Assembly (NCBI RefSeq): GCF_048544455.1
Contig: NC_133537.1
Coordinates: 65,168,134 to 65,232,133 of the forward strand
Direction of reading: 5' to 3'
Source of the DNA: Silene latifolia
Taxonomy: Eukaryota > Streptophyta > Magnoliopsida > Caryophyllales > Caryophyllaceae
DNA: 64,000 bases
Shown here: piece by piece, positions 10,584-21,799 of the stretch
Position numbering within the stretch: the stretch's first letter is position 1
Layout of the letters: every line of letters starts with the position of its first letter
Notes under the pieces: model-generated
What the model was told of the DNA's origin: nothing
Databases searched by the model: none
What the model saw: only the letters and a program-made list of their open reading frames with translations
Position numbers and translations under genes: made by a program

Positions 10584-11588
10584 ATGTCTACATTCACTTT
10601 TTGGCAATATGAAAATGAATCATTTGATAAATATGTTACAAGATTTGAAGATTATATGACTCATGCTTGGCATCGTGGTTTTACTCTTCCAAATTATGAA
10701 GCATGTTGTGTTGTTTATAATGGCATGAACCTTGAAACCCGCAACTTGGCATTTCACTTGAGTGGTGGTAGGATATGTGAGATGAGTTGTGAGGAATTTT
10801 GGGAATTTGTTGAATTCATGACCATCCATTGTCTTAAGCAAATTGTACATGACATCTTTGAGAGTGCCAAGGAAGGTATGGAAGTGATAAAAGCCACATT
10901 TCAAAACTTCATTGAGGAAAGCCATGAAAATGAGATTTGTGAGGATGAGAAACCTTCCTATAACCTTGAGTCAACCAACTATGCCCACAAAATTACCCCA
11001 CCTTGGGAGGATGGAGTGCTAGATGAGGAGAGTGATGATGAGGAGGAGTACATTCTTGATTGTGAAACTAATGCTTGGATGCCGTCATCCTACTCTTCTT
11101 GTGTTTCAATGAAATCAACCTCCATGGAAATTGATGTTAATGGGCAAAGTGAGAATGATATGGATATGAGCTTGAGTGAAAACTCACCCTTTGAGGATGA
11201 CATATTTGAGGGAGACAATTGTGTTGAACTTGGTGAGCCTTGTTACGATAACCCCTTTGATAATGGACCTTGTTGGGATGAGGAATATGATGAGGACATT
11301 TGGGAACCTCAAATAGACACCCTTGAAATCACCTTGAATGATAATGAGAGTACTTGCATTGAATGTGGTGATTTTGACTATTTGGAGGATGAGTTGAGTG
11401 AATTGCCAACCAACTACCCATTTCATGTTCCTACCATCCATCATTTCCCTTATGATTTTTGTCATGATGCTCTTGATATGCTTGTTCGGTCTTTTACTTG
11501 GGCATTTTTCAATTACCAATCTTGTGTTGCTATGCATGCCTATTCATGTCCCACTCCCAAGAATTTGACCGACTTCTACGTGCTTTGA
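10584..11588 (+). CDS. Element B divergent gag-like ORF
   Basis: From ATG at 10584 (an in-frame ATG at 10575 is also possible) the frame gives about 334 residues. The N-terminal 100 residues align with the plant Gag domain of A: ESFDKYVTRFEDYM matches A's ESLYEAWE region and YNGMNLETRNLA matches NGLYEDSRNIL. There is no CCHC knuckle or protease; the rest is rich in Asp/Glu with scattered Cys. The same layout occurs in F (minus strand, 41988 downward). F's C-terminal motif (QEYGQLIRTL) matches B only in the +1 frame, ending TGA at 11609-11611 (QEFDRLLRAL), so B probably has a late frameshift. It may be a capsid protein that lost RNA binding; the function is unknown. Confidence 0.7.
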   Translation: MSTFTFWQYENESFDKYVTRFEDYMTHAWHRGFTLPNYEACCVVYNGMNLETRNLAFHLSGGRICEMSCEEFWEFVEFMTIHCLKQIVHDIFESAKEGMEVIKATFQNFIEESHENEICEDEKPSYNLESTNYAHKITPPWEDGVLDEESDDEEEYILDCETNAWMPSSYSSCVSMKSTSMEIDVNGQSENDMDMSLSENSPFEDDIFEGDNCVELGEPCYDNPFDNGPCWDEEYDEDIWEPQIDTLEITLNDNESTCIECGDFDYLEDELSELPTNYPFHVPTIHHFPYDFCHDALDMLVRSFTWAFFNYQSCVAMHAYSCPTPKNLTDFYVL

Positions 11589-11898
11589 GTGCTAGTGATG
11601 ATTTTCCATGAAATTGTTTATTGATAATCTTTGGTTTGATGGAGTTCCTTAATAACCATTAATTTGTATATATGCATTTAGTATAGTTTTGCATTCATTT
11701 AATAAATTGCATGAGAGATGAAAGGGAGGGATCTCATATTTTAATTGAGTTTTTGAAGGAAATTAATGAAAATGAGAAGATGGAAAATGTAAAGAAATGA
11801 AGAAAATGGAAAATTTGGGCTTATGAGTAAGTGTGTTATCAAGAGAAAGGTGCTGGGCCAAAATTTCAAAAAAGATGCGCATCCCGAGACAAATCCAA

Positions 11899-12161
11899 GC
11901 GGATTGAAGGACAAGAAAAGAAAGAAAAGTTCCTGCCCAAGAATCCGAGCGGATTTTAAGAAAGACGCTCGTGTTTGCTGCCAACCCGAGCGGGTTGATA
12001 TCATCTGGAGCGGGTTCTCAGCCAACCCGAGCGGGACAGATCTGTCCCGAGCGGGTCCACCCTCCGAATGCTGAATTTTCCCAGAGTCACGGGCAGAATA
12101 ATACTACCCCACTCGTGTTCAGCCTTTGACCCGTGAAATGCTTTGTTTTTCAGCTATAAAA
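11899..12161 (+). promoter_or_regulatory. Element B internal phased CG words plus TATA, ahead of ORF3
   Basis: Words with GAGCGG/CGCTCG cores (ACCCGAGCGGGT type) measured at GCGG or its equivalent fall at 11899, 11949, 11969, 11990, 12010, 12031 and 12051: steps 50, then 20, 21, 20, 21, 20. A TATA-box candidate CTATAAAATTC is at 12154-12164, followed by a C/T- and CA-rich leader up to the ORF3 ATG at 12549. The arrangement copies the LTR promoter. Promoter activity is inferred. Confidence 0.65.
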
Positions 12162-12548
12162 TTCACTCTACACTCAAAGCTCACCTACCATCTTCATCTT
12201 CTACCTTCAAACTCAACCTCAACTCACAAAACTCACCCAAATAACCATAAAATCCAACCAAATCACCATCTAATTACTCTAAAAATCATTCTAATCCATT
12301 TCTACACAATAAAAACCAACTTTCCAACCTTCTATTTGCTCAAAATCACCCATTTTCATCATTTCAAAAATTGGAGCTCCAAAAATCCGTGAGCAACAAT
12401 TGATTTTCGGGTTTGATTTTTGCCTTCTAGCTTCACTACATTGCTTTTAGTGTTCTAGTAAGACATTTTCAAGGTTGTTTGGCTCTTATTTGTGAAGATT
12501 TTTGGCATTCTTGAGTAGTGATACTTGGTGGATTTCAAGACTACAACA

Positions 12549-14069
12549 ATGAATTTTTGGGGCAAGAGTAAGGCTACTACTTCTAAGGGATCAAAAAGAA
12601 GGAAAGGAAGCAATTCTAATGCTCCACCGGAGTTCCAAATGCAAGAAGAGGAGCTAGTACCAGAGATTGAGCAACTTGATGATTTCCCGGAGGTAGTATT
12701 CATCAAAAATGAGCATAGGAGGCGATTTTTGAAACTACTTGGTAAGGAGTTCGAACCCACTCGTTTCATTTGTCATCAAACTTTGGATAAACTTGGTATT
12801 GAAGGACGAACCGAGTCCTTATTTAGAGAAATGGGTCTTGAAACTTTATTTAATATGCATGAGGAAACATATCTTAGCCTCACCTTGGAATTCTTGTCTA
12901 GTCTCAAAGTATTTGAAGGAGAGACATATGGGGTGTCTTTGGAATTTAGGTTGTGTAATGAGACCCATCAAATGCATTTGGGTACCTTTGGTGAAATCTT
13001 TGGGCTTGCGATACCCGAGATCGACCTTGAAAAACCTGTGGGGTTCACGGAGTCACATTTGTGGAGAGCAATCACCGGGTTGGAATTAGAGGGTTTTAAG
13101 AGGTGTCATGCCTTTTGCATTCATCACCCGGTTATTAGGATGTGGCATCAATTTATAGCGGGGACTATTCATGGTAGAAGTGACACGGGATGTGTGAGTC
13201 AACTTGACATGACTTTTCTTGAGTCATATTTGAATGTCCAAGGTTTGCCAAAGTACAACTTTAATCCCGCTCTTTAATTACTTGTCCGATTTCGAAATCT
13301 ATCAAAGGGTGCGACAAAATCAAAGGGAATTGTGATGGGTGGTCTTGTGACTAGGATGGCCGATGCTTTATGTCCGGGATTAAATGATGATGGGAGGTAT
13401 GAGGCTCTACCCGGAGATACTTTACTTAATGAGAGGGTCATCTTTAGGCATCACAAATGGTGCAAATATAATGATTTGGGAGGTATTGATTGGTACACCA
13501 AGGTAAGCACTACATTCACCCTTCCTTGTTGGGACCTTCCTCCTATCACACCTAGGTCGAGTTACCTTGCACCTATGCCGAGATACCTCCTCCCCATTGA
13601 GAGGATTAGGGTTCCACCACCTAGGAGACGTGAGGAGGCACCTTCTACTCCTTCCCATGCACCCCCACCGTCCCAAGGTCCAAGCCTTGGATTTCTACCA
13701 TTCCTTCATGGTGTTCGGCCCTCTTATGTGGAGATACCTCTATACCCCCATGTCTACCGACCCTTTTCACCTTCTCCCCCTCGCCCGAGTAGCCCGCCAT
13801 CGGCCATGGATATATTGATGGGTATGATAAGCAACATGGATGTTAGGATGCACCGAGGGCAAGAAGACAACTATTTGGACCTTTATCCTCAATATTATCA
13901 TATGACACAACAAGGGTTTATTGATCCTAATGGTCCTAGGCCTTCTTGGGTGCAACCGCACCTTGTGTTCCCAAACCAAGGCTTGAATGAAGATGACCAA
14001 AGAGGAGGAGAGGAAGTAGAAGAAGAAAGTGGAGATGATGATAGCCTTAATGATGGAGGCTTTGATTGA
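12549..14069 (+). pseudogene. Element B ORF3 (Athila ORF1-like), one stop
   Basis: ATG at 12549 starts a frame of about 506 codons with a single TAA at 13275-13277; the frame resumes without a shift to TGA at 14067-14069. The N-terminus is basic (KSKATTSKGSKRRKG). The core shares FICHQTLDKLGIEG, MGLETLFNMHEETY and HHPVIRMWHQF with A and C. Downstream it differs: a long Pro/Ser/Arg-rich segment (about residues 340-430), then a short acidic tail ending near DDDSLNDGGFD. At the stop, homologues have a hydrophobic stretch (YNILQLLI). The function is unknown. Confidence 0.8.
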
Positions 14070-16103
14070 GATCGTGATTGTAAGACCCTTTTTTCCCTAT
14101 TTCTCATGTATAGTTTGCATTGTAATATACCTCACATGATTAGATTAGTTTGCATTGTATTTATCCCACATGATTCATATAGATAGTTGCATATAGATTA
14201 GAATTCATGCATAGTTACTAATGGCCAAACCTATTCATTTCTACACTAGAAATAGTGTTTAAATCGGTTTGGGGAGGTTTGATCATAAGTGACCATAGTT
14301 TAAATTATATAATATAGTTTAGATTGCATTCATTTGTTATATATGTCATATAGAATTGCATTTAGTTAAAGCATGCATTCATTCATACCATATCATTGCA
14401 TTTGTACTTCAATTTCCATAAAATCAAAAATCCAAAAACATGTTTTCCTTTTATTCCTACTCCTACATGTACATTGAGGATAATGTCCAAAATAAAGTGG
14501 GGGATGGGAATTTATATTCCAAATGCATAAAAAATGAAAAATTTCGAAAAATCACAAAAATATGTCTTTTAATTTCATAAAACAAAAATCCATAAAAATT
14601 TAAAAATTTCAAAAAACCAAAAACATGTTCTTTAAATTAATAGTGTAGAATTGTATATACTTGTGCTTTTGTTCTCTTCTCACATAGATACAACACTACA
14701 TTTGAGGCATTAGCAAGGGAAAATGAGGACCGCTTGGTATGATCGCTCTAATCTCTATTTCCCTTCCATTTCTTTTTCATTATTCATATGAGGAGGACGG
14801 GCTTACATGTCAAGGAGGATGTGGTGTATTTTGTTGTTGAGGTTTGTGTATCTATGTGTTGTTAGGAGTTTCATTTAGTTTATATGGCATCTTAGTTGGT
14901 AGAATCATATGCATTAGGATGTTTATATGCTAGTTGCATCATGGCATGTAGTTTGCATGTTAGAAAAATTTTGCGAAACCGTCTACTTGGGAAGCTTGAC
15001 AAGTGCATATAGGCCCTAGTAGATGCTTTTTCTTCTTAAGACTTTGCTTGTTAGAATACTTGTAAAACATCCTAGGATGTGTCATGCTAGTATCCTTTGA
15101 CCCATGGATTAAGGTCTAGTCAAGAGTACCTTGTGGTGTGATAACTCCTTGGCTACCGTTTATTCCAAGGTGACCCTTGAAACCATGCATCCATCCATCA
15201 TCCATGTTCTACCATATTTTTGTCATCAAAGGGAATGGGCACAAAAAGAAATCAATTTGAGTTTAATGAAATGAAAAGTGAAAGAAAGCTTGCAAAAATG
15301 CATCAAATGAAAAGAGGAGGAAAAATAGAACTCCTAAAGCTTCAAACATAAGGCACCCTCACTACATATGGGGTGACTTTGAAAATGTTCAAAAGAAATG
15401 CAAAGAAAAGTTGAAAGTTGTCAAGTATTGAATTGCCAAAAATCAAAAATAAATGGCAAGAAAGTGTTCTCAAATGTTATATGCCACATGAAATTGGGGG
15501 GAAAAACAAAAACAAAAGCAAACTCCCAAAGTGAAACTCAAATATCTATTGATCCCTTTATCCATCGTATCCATTTTTGTGCATGGTAGAGAGGGGACGA
15601 CCCTTCTTCTTGTCTAGGCAAGAGGGGAAATTCCGCGATCCTCCAGTGTTTCTAACACCATAGGGAGTCTACTCTTGACAAAAGCATTTAACGATTGAGG
15701 ACAAAGGTACCCTAGCTTGACACAACTTGGAGGTGATTTATTGGTATCCTTCTAGGCTTAGTAGTTTGAAGAAATTGCATCTATGAAGGAGTGTGTACCC
15801 TTGAATTGCTTCCCTTGTAGATAATTTCCGCCACTTAGATGAGGAAAGTGGCTATTCTTTTGTAGATGCATCCATTATTTGATTTTGTGTGCTTAGTGTT
15901 TGGATGTGTCGCCATTTTGGCAAGACCCACCTTGCCTTGCAAGAAGGCATCCTACCTCATGGTTGTCTTGTTGTGAGTTGAAGGGGCGGAGTGAGACCCG
16001 CTAATTGTCTCATATCGGCTATATTATTAGGATAGTTTAAATAAAGGTCTAGTTTTTGTCACCTCTTTACTCGGGACGAGTAAAGGTTCGGTTTGGGGAT
16101 ATT
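14070..16103 (+). other. Element B 3' non-coding region
   Basis: No supported coding frame. It is AT-rich at first (14100-14650, with GGATAATGTCC and AAAAATTT runs), then closely parallels A 5740-6907, including the GCGATCCTCCAGTGTTTCTA block at 15636 and GACCCACCTTGCCTTGC at 15925. Polypurine tract GGTTTGGGGA at 16090-16099. Confidence 0.7.
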
Positions 16104-17729
16104 TGATGTGAACATTATTTGCGCACATTTAGTCCCCTAATTGAACCTATTTTTCATACTTTTATAACATTTCATGACCATTTTATCCGACAAATCCTTC
16201 CTATTTGCTTTCCTAGTGCATTTTATGTGTTTTGTAGGAAAGGAGATAATAAGGCGGAAATTCCCGTCTTTCGTGCATATTTGGAAGCTTGTTGACGATA
16301 TTTGATGGACTAAGTATGAAGAGGAGGCAAGAATGATGACCAAGGAAGAAGAAATAAAGAGTATATAGAAGCATCTTAGGCTTAAAAGCAAAAAGAAAGG
16401 GAATAGCAGCTCAACCCGCGCGGGTCAAGCCTATCTGGAGCAGGATACTGATGAACCCGCTCGGGTCAATGTCAACCCGCTCGGGTTGAAGCTCTGGACG
16501 CTCGTTTTCAGCTCGGGACGGGCGTATTCCTGGACATAAAGTCTTCCCTTGCTATGTGAACCATAATCCGCGCGTATTTCTTTTGAGACTAGCGTTTCCC
16601 TGCTTAAAACTCAAAAGTGTAATTACTAATTTAGCCTTGCTTAACGTAATGATGCTGTACTATATATACCCTATTTGTAATAATAAAACCATCAAGTTTT
16701 CATTAGGTTAAATCAATCCTTCCTTAGATTAGATTAGAAGTAGATTAGAATAGATTACTCTTTAATCTTTCCACAAATCATACATTAATCTTTCCTTTAA
16801 TCATTGTTCAAGTTTATTATTAAGTAATTCAAGTTTATTATTGGGTAATTAGAAGATTATTGGGTTTATTGGGAGATTGGCAACCTTCCATCAATCATCA
16901 AGTTCTTCTATTATTCTTTGCATTATTATTTTGGAATCTCCATAGGTATAATTCTCTTAATCCTTGTTTTAATTATTGTTAATCTTTCTTACTTGTTCAT
17001 CATGTTTGGCTTTGTTAGTATGATTGACAACCTTATTAACATGTTAAACGTGATCATGAGTGAGTAGTTACTTAGCTAGGATTAATGGGTAATTAGGGGA
17101 AATAAACATGGGGAATGATTCATGCTTAATCTAATATGCTTCCATAATTAATTTGCTTGCTTGTTGTGATTTCAACTTATGCACATGTTATGTTTGATGA
17201 AATGCTAAGCCTATGAATCCTTGCATTTACAACCATCACCTATCTTTTCAATGAGACTTGTAAGACATAAACCAACTCGAGTCTCATTAGACCATGCATA
17301 TAGTTGGATAGGGAGGATTAAGTCGACTTGTAGGTGTTGTACAATCTAATCGATTCGGCTCCGGGACCCAAACTTTCCTAGGATTGTAAGATATAACCCA
17401 ACTCAATCCATCACAACAATAATTGCTTGCATCTAGTAGGAAACATGTTTGTATGATCAACTCCCATGAATCCCTTATGAACCCATGATATCCTAGCATT
17501 TTTAATCAATTGTTTACATCTTTCCTTTTGTTGCTTGTTTATTGCTTTTATTAGATTAGAATCATCAACCCATTATAATTGTGACAATCCCAAGCACAAC
17601 AATAATTTGATTGAATATTTTGAGTAACCACCGTCCCATGGATCGACCTCGACTTACCACTAACTAGTTGTATGTTGAGTATTATTAATGCGTTTGATTG
17701 GATGTGACCCGACGACATCACACCCATCA
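16104..17729 (+). repeat. Element B 3' LTR
   Basis: It starts TGATGTGAACATT after the polypurine tract and ends CACCCATCA before the CATAT duplication. It is nearly identical to the 5' LTR, with CG words at 16412-16592 and TATATATA at 16661-16668. Confidence 0.93.
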
Positions 17730-17937
17730 CATATTCATCCAACATAAGCACATGAACAATAGTAAACACGTAGCGATCCCATGACACCCCATAGTGACCG
17801 GTTCAAAGTGGTAGGGCGAGTTCGCGACTTTAGGACGTCTCCCAAGTCTTTGCATTAGCTCCTAACAACTCCTACCCGGGTTCATTTTAGTTTGACCCTC
17901 TTAGTTCATTTGATTCATTAGTTACAGGTTCCAAAAT

Positions 17938-17953
17938 CCTCGCTCTAATACCA
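17938..17953 (-). other. Element J primer-binding site
   Basis: Reverse-strand TGGTATTAGAGCGAGG, 5 bases from the LTR end GGTGTCA. It is an initiator-tRNA-Met-like site with one change from TGGTATCAGAGC. Confidence 0.7.
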
Positions 17954-17958
17954 CTTTT

Positions 17959-19408
17959 TGACACCCTCATACACCAAGGTGTCTTACCAAGACCACCTAA
18001 TGGATGAAAGTGCTACCATCTCAGTTACTCGAGGCAATGTATATCAAATTGACCATAAAAGAACGTTACTTTAAATAAATAAGTTTAAAGTGATTACAAG
18101 ACAAAATCCAAAACTGTGAATCGAGATACAACTGTTCCAAATCCAAAACCAACTAAAGCAAATGTAAAGTTTGATGACACATTGGAAGACTTCTAAACGA
18201 CTCGTGATCACTCAAATCCAGCTATCCCCCGCGCATCCATATCATACCTACTCAATCACTGCTCACCATCCTCGAATGGATCACCATATTTTTTAAAACA
18301 ATTGAACGGGGTCAGTTACTGATTATACAATATAAGATAATGCAACAGCAACAATACATACAATCCTCCAACATCGTCACATCACCAATCACCTGACTAG
18401 CCTGAAGGTCTAGTCCTTCCAGACTACGGCCACAACCAGTAATCCACACCGTCAGTGGGGGACCGCAGCCGTTCCCGCCTAAGCCCCGCTCATCAATTCC
18501 GAGCGCAAACACATGTTCCTTAATGTGGACATTCCCTCTTGTGGCGGGTTCCACAAAGGGCGAATCAAAGGCGTGAAGCCACTCTCGCAAGTGACTCCAC
18601 TTAGCCGAGGGCACACCTCGCGAACCACAGACAAACAACAACAACCAACTACAACATCAACAATTACCAATTCAATACGATATAGATCAATGACATCAAC
18701 CAACCATCAATAACCAATCAACTATCTAATATACATGTAACCAATAACAGAGTAGGAAATCCTACCTGGAAAATGCAATCACTAATATCGTCACAACAGC
18801 GAATCAGAAACGTTCCTCTACGAAATCACCTCCTATCAATCATACAATCATACAATGACCATCTAATATCAAAATACTCCCAAAACCCCCAAATTACCCA
18901 ATTAGGCTTTCAACTAAAATAATCGAAACAATATAAAAACTCTACTAGGATCTTACCCACAATGCGACGGTCTCAACGGCGTAAAGAACTCTGGATTCCG
19001 ACGACACAAACCTTGGGATTCGATAACAATGCGAAAGAGAGAAGCAACGTAACTTTGTTTTATCTGTGTGAAGTTTAGAATTGGGTAAAACCTGAAAAGA
19101 AACTGACAAAAGATGTTTATATATCCTTCTTGCGTTGCTATCAAAACCCGACAAATAACCCGTAAAAACCCACTTACTCGATCGAGTGGCCCCTACTCGA
19201 TCGAGTTGCCCCTACTCGATCGAGTTGCCCCTACTCGATCGAGTACCCATCAGACAGAACACTATTTTGTACGCAAAACTCTTTTACTCGACAAAGTAAG
19301 CCTTACTCGATAGAGTATCCAACAGCACATAAAACCGTAGTATTATAGTTATTGTTATAATAAAACTCAAAAATTTTAAATTAAAACTAAAAAATCTGAT
19401 GTATTACA
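17959..19408 (-). repeat. Element J 5' LTR
   Basis: Read on the minus strand it starts TGTAATACATCAG (19408) and ends GGTGTCA (17959), next to the PBS. It holds a 19-bp tandem array of CTCGATCGAG words upstream of a TATA-like GATATATAAAC (19125-19115). No coding frame is credible. Confidence 0.75.
19175..19310. repeat. Element J CTCGATCGAG array
   Basis: Four units at 19175, 19194, 19213 and 19232, period exactly 19 bp, each TACTCGATCGAGTTGCCCC or a close variant. Two degenerate words follow at 19285 and 19304, also 19 bp apart. On the minus strand the array lies about 50 bp upstream of the TATA-like box at 19125-19115. Confidence 0.9.
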
Positions 19409-19686
19409 TCATATGTATAATCCACTTACTGAACATTTTGGGGGGTTGAGTTTAAATTGAGTTAATTTTTCTCGTAATTACTCTTTCATGTACAAATTTC
19501 AATTTTGTTCGAGTCGACTATAGTTCGGGTCAGGTTAATTTCAATCTATAAAATCTAACTAAAAGGCTAACCTAAATAATATGACATGATAAGTTTAATT
19601 ATGATACGGCAATTTTAAATATGACATGGTGAATTAATATGACATGGATTATCAATTTATTATATGACGTTGATTTAATTCATTTA

Positions 19687-21374
19687 TCTATAAATCTATA
19701 ATCTATAAATAAAATAAAAAGGCAAGCCAAAAATATTTCGTTTCACCATTAGAATCCTAGCAAGTCACATAATTATTTCTTATTTAAAAAGGAAAAAAAG
19801 AAAAAAAAATTAAAACATTAAATGTAAATAGCGTAACAAACATTAAAATTTAGCCTAAATTTTAAATTTCGACGTTTATTGTTAGAATAATTTAAGCAAC
19901 AAATAAATATCAAATAAAAATAAATTAATTAATTAAGGCAAACCTTTTACATTTCATTTCTCATTACTCTATATTTATGTCTATATTAAATTTGTTAATA
20001 ATGAAAAGAATGCTCAAAAGTCATAAAACCTTCATACATATTTATGTATATATTAAATTTGATAATAATAAAAGAAAGACGTGCAAAAGTCATAAAACGT
20101 ATCCTCAATTGGCTATAAATATTTGATAGAAGACAACATTTGTGATCCAAAATTCAAGCCATTATTTTTTTAACCCTCATCACCAAGAGAATTGTATGTG
20201 TCAATAGTATTTCTTATCATTGTATCAACATCAAGAGAAGTATATTAAGGTTTTAAATTAATAATTTATTTATTTTAAGTTCCATTAGTTATGAATTACT
20301 CATCACATTTTTAAACTTCACATATATGTTGTTTTGTTCTCATTTGGGGGCTATCAAGATTTTTAAAGTTGTGTTATTCAAAGGTTAATATACTTACATC
20401 TTTATGATACAATTCCCTCTTTCTTTCATTATTTAAGATAAAACTTAAACTAATAATGATAAGGTTAATTCAAATCACACCATTTTGTTTGTTATTAATC
20501 ACTCAGTGATTTTTTTTGTAGGGATGGTTCATTGGAGAAAGAGAACTATATGAAAAAGGGAAATATTAGAATTGTTTAAACAAATACTCTCTCTATTCCA
20601 CTCAATACTATATTATAAACTAACAACAAGATTGACAACATGAATGTAAATGACTAATTGTTTTTAGTTTCATTAAAAAAATTTAGTATGTCAGAAACTT
20701 TCAAATTAATTGTGTTCATGTTCATGGACCTATGTTCCTAGGGGGTTTTGAAGCCGAATAATTTATAATTATAGGATCAATAATGTAAAATTTAATTTCA
20801 ATTTATTTATTATTTATGTTTCGCCCAATGACTGTTGATACGTTCTCATTCATGCCAAGTTAAAATAACTCTCATCTCACATGCGTTTGAATATAAATAT
20901 AAATAACTTAAAAGAGAGAAGCAAAAACAATTAAAAGATTAAAATTTACGACACGGTACGGTATGTGTAGTTTCAACAATTTTAGTAACATACACATCAT
21001 CTAAACTACAATTTACAATACCTATTTGATTAGGGCATGTTGTTCGGATGATGATCAATTGGTTTGGTTACTCGTGAATTTGTTGAATGGTTTTCCACAT
21101 GGGTGTCACGAATTACTGAAATCGTTGAAGGTATTTTTTTAAAACCAAATGCTATTAGTATATTAATCAAAATAACAACTAAAGTATAATATATACTTTT
21201 GAAAATAAACCAAAGTTGTCAAAGAAATAAGGCATTAACTAACTAACTTTTATGTATTTCAAGACTAAATCTTCTTAAATGGATCAACTAATTGATCGGA
21301 CAAATCTTAACAATACAATAAAATAACAAAACTAAAACAGATAAACCCGTGATTTTCACGGGTCACAAACCTAG
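19687..21374 (+). mobile_element. Candidate non-autonomous Helitron
   Basis: The 3' end is convincing in form: an 8-bp stem hairpin ACCCGTGA-TTT-TCACGGGT (21345-21363), 7 bases, then CTAG (21371-21374) followed by T, the expected CTRR|T of Helitrons. The 5' limit is a guess: TCTATAAATCTATAATC after A at 19687, a TC start rich in TATA followed by AAAAAGGCAAGCC. No Rep/helicase frame is present. Confidence 0.4.
20112..20270 (+). pseudogene. Possible promoter and first-exon remnant of a small secreted-peptide gene
   Basis: A TATA box CTATAAATATTTG at about 20114-20126 is followed about 80 bases later by a short hydrophobic frame (VSIVFLIIVSTS, about 20200-20240) with no ATG (TTG in its place) and a stop soon after. 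An AG acceptor with a poly-T run lies near 20520. The pattern is like exon 1 of defensin-like genes, but no cysteine exon follows. This is a weak call. Confidence 0.15.
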
Positions 21375-21543
21375 TTCTGTTCTACTTGGGATCATAATTT
21401 TATTTTCTTGAGTTGACGGCAAAAAAATTAGCTTAATCATATCTTATACTTTCCAATTTTAATGTAATAATTCATAATACCATTAATAAAAAAAGAATCA
21501 ATGAAAATACACTTAAATATGAGTTTTTTTTTTATGAAAAATA

Positions 21544-21593
21544 AATAAATACTTTCCGTTTAGGTCATGACCTAAACCAAAAGTATTTATTTT
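21544..21593. repeat. Large palindrome
   Basis: Perfect 20-bp palindrome GTTTAGGTCATGACCTAAAC at 21558-21577, extended outward by imperfect arms ATAAATACTTT / AAAGTATTTAT to about 21544-21593. It would form a stem of about 23 bp with almost no loop. Confidence 0.85.
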
Positions 21594-21799
21594 TTCAGGT
21601 TCAGGTATTATTATTCGGCTATTGTTAAATTCGATTTAGCTTTAGTTTGATTCGGATTGAGTCGGCTTTCGGGTACTATATAAGATGCTCACATCAGGTG
21701 TTTGATCAGTTATCAATCCAGATATTTTTAATCGATTTTTCGTGTTCGAATTTATTTTGTCAGGTCTTATTTTTCATGATTAAGGTCATGGGTCATTCT

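Larger units (their letters stand above)
8844..17729 (+). mobile_element. Element B: complete Athila-like retrotransposon
   Basis: Two near-identical 1.6-kb LTRs, a tRNA-Asp-type PBS and a polypurine tract bound an internal region with a gag-like ORF, a CG-word array, ORF3 and 2 kb of non-coding sequence. CATAT flanks both sides (8838-8842, 17730-17734). The LTRs differ at roughly 30 positions by eye (about 98% identity), so insertion was fairly recent. There is no protease, RT, RNase H or integrase: it is non-autonomous. Confidence 0.92.
8624..19408 (-). mobile_element. Element J: LTR retrotransposon relic hosting A and B
   Basis: On the minus strand: 5' LTR (19408-17959), PBS (17953-17938), a short internal remnant (17937-17731 and 8838-8675), then an LTR-like start TGTAATACCCCG (8674 downward) that A interrupts. 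Both LTR starts begin TGTAATAC but diverge after that, so pairing them as one element is inference. No coding frame survives in the roughly 370 internal bases. The TGGTATTAGAGCGAGG primer site suggests a Ty3-gypsy chromovirus or similar. Confidence 0.5.
19409..21799. other. AT-rich region without recognised gene
   Basis: The only part of the window not assigned to an LTR or LINE element. It is very AT-rich, with oligo-A/T runs and no long open frame. It holds a Helitron-like 3' terminus (21345-21374), a large palindrome (21544-21593) and a TATA box with a possible short exon near 20112-20260. Confidence 0.6.

Noticed and set aside
18312..18703. Overlapping 74-110-codon minus-strand frames with many Cys
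   Set aside because: They lie inside the J LTR, have no domain, and two frames of the same strand compete.
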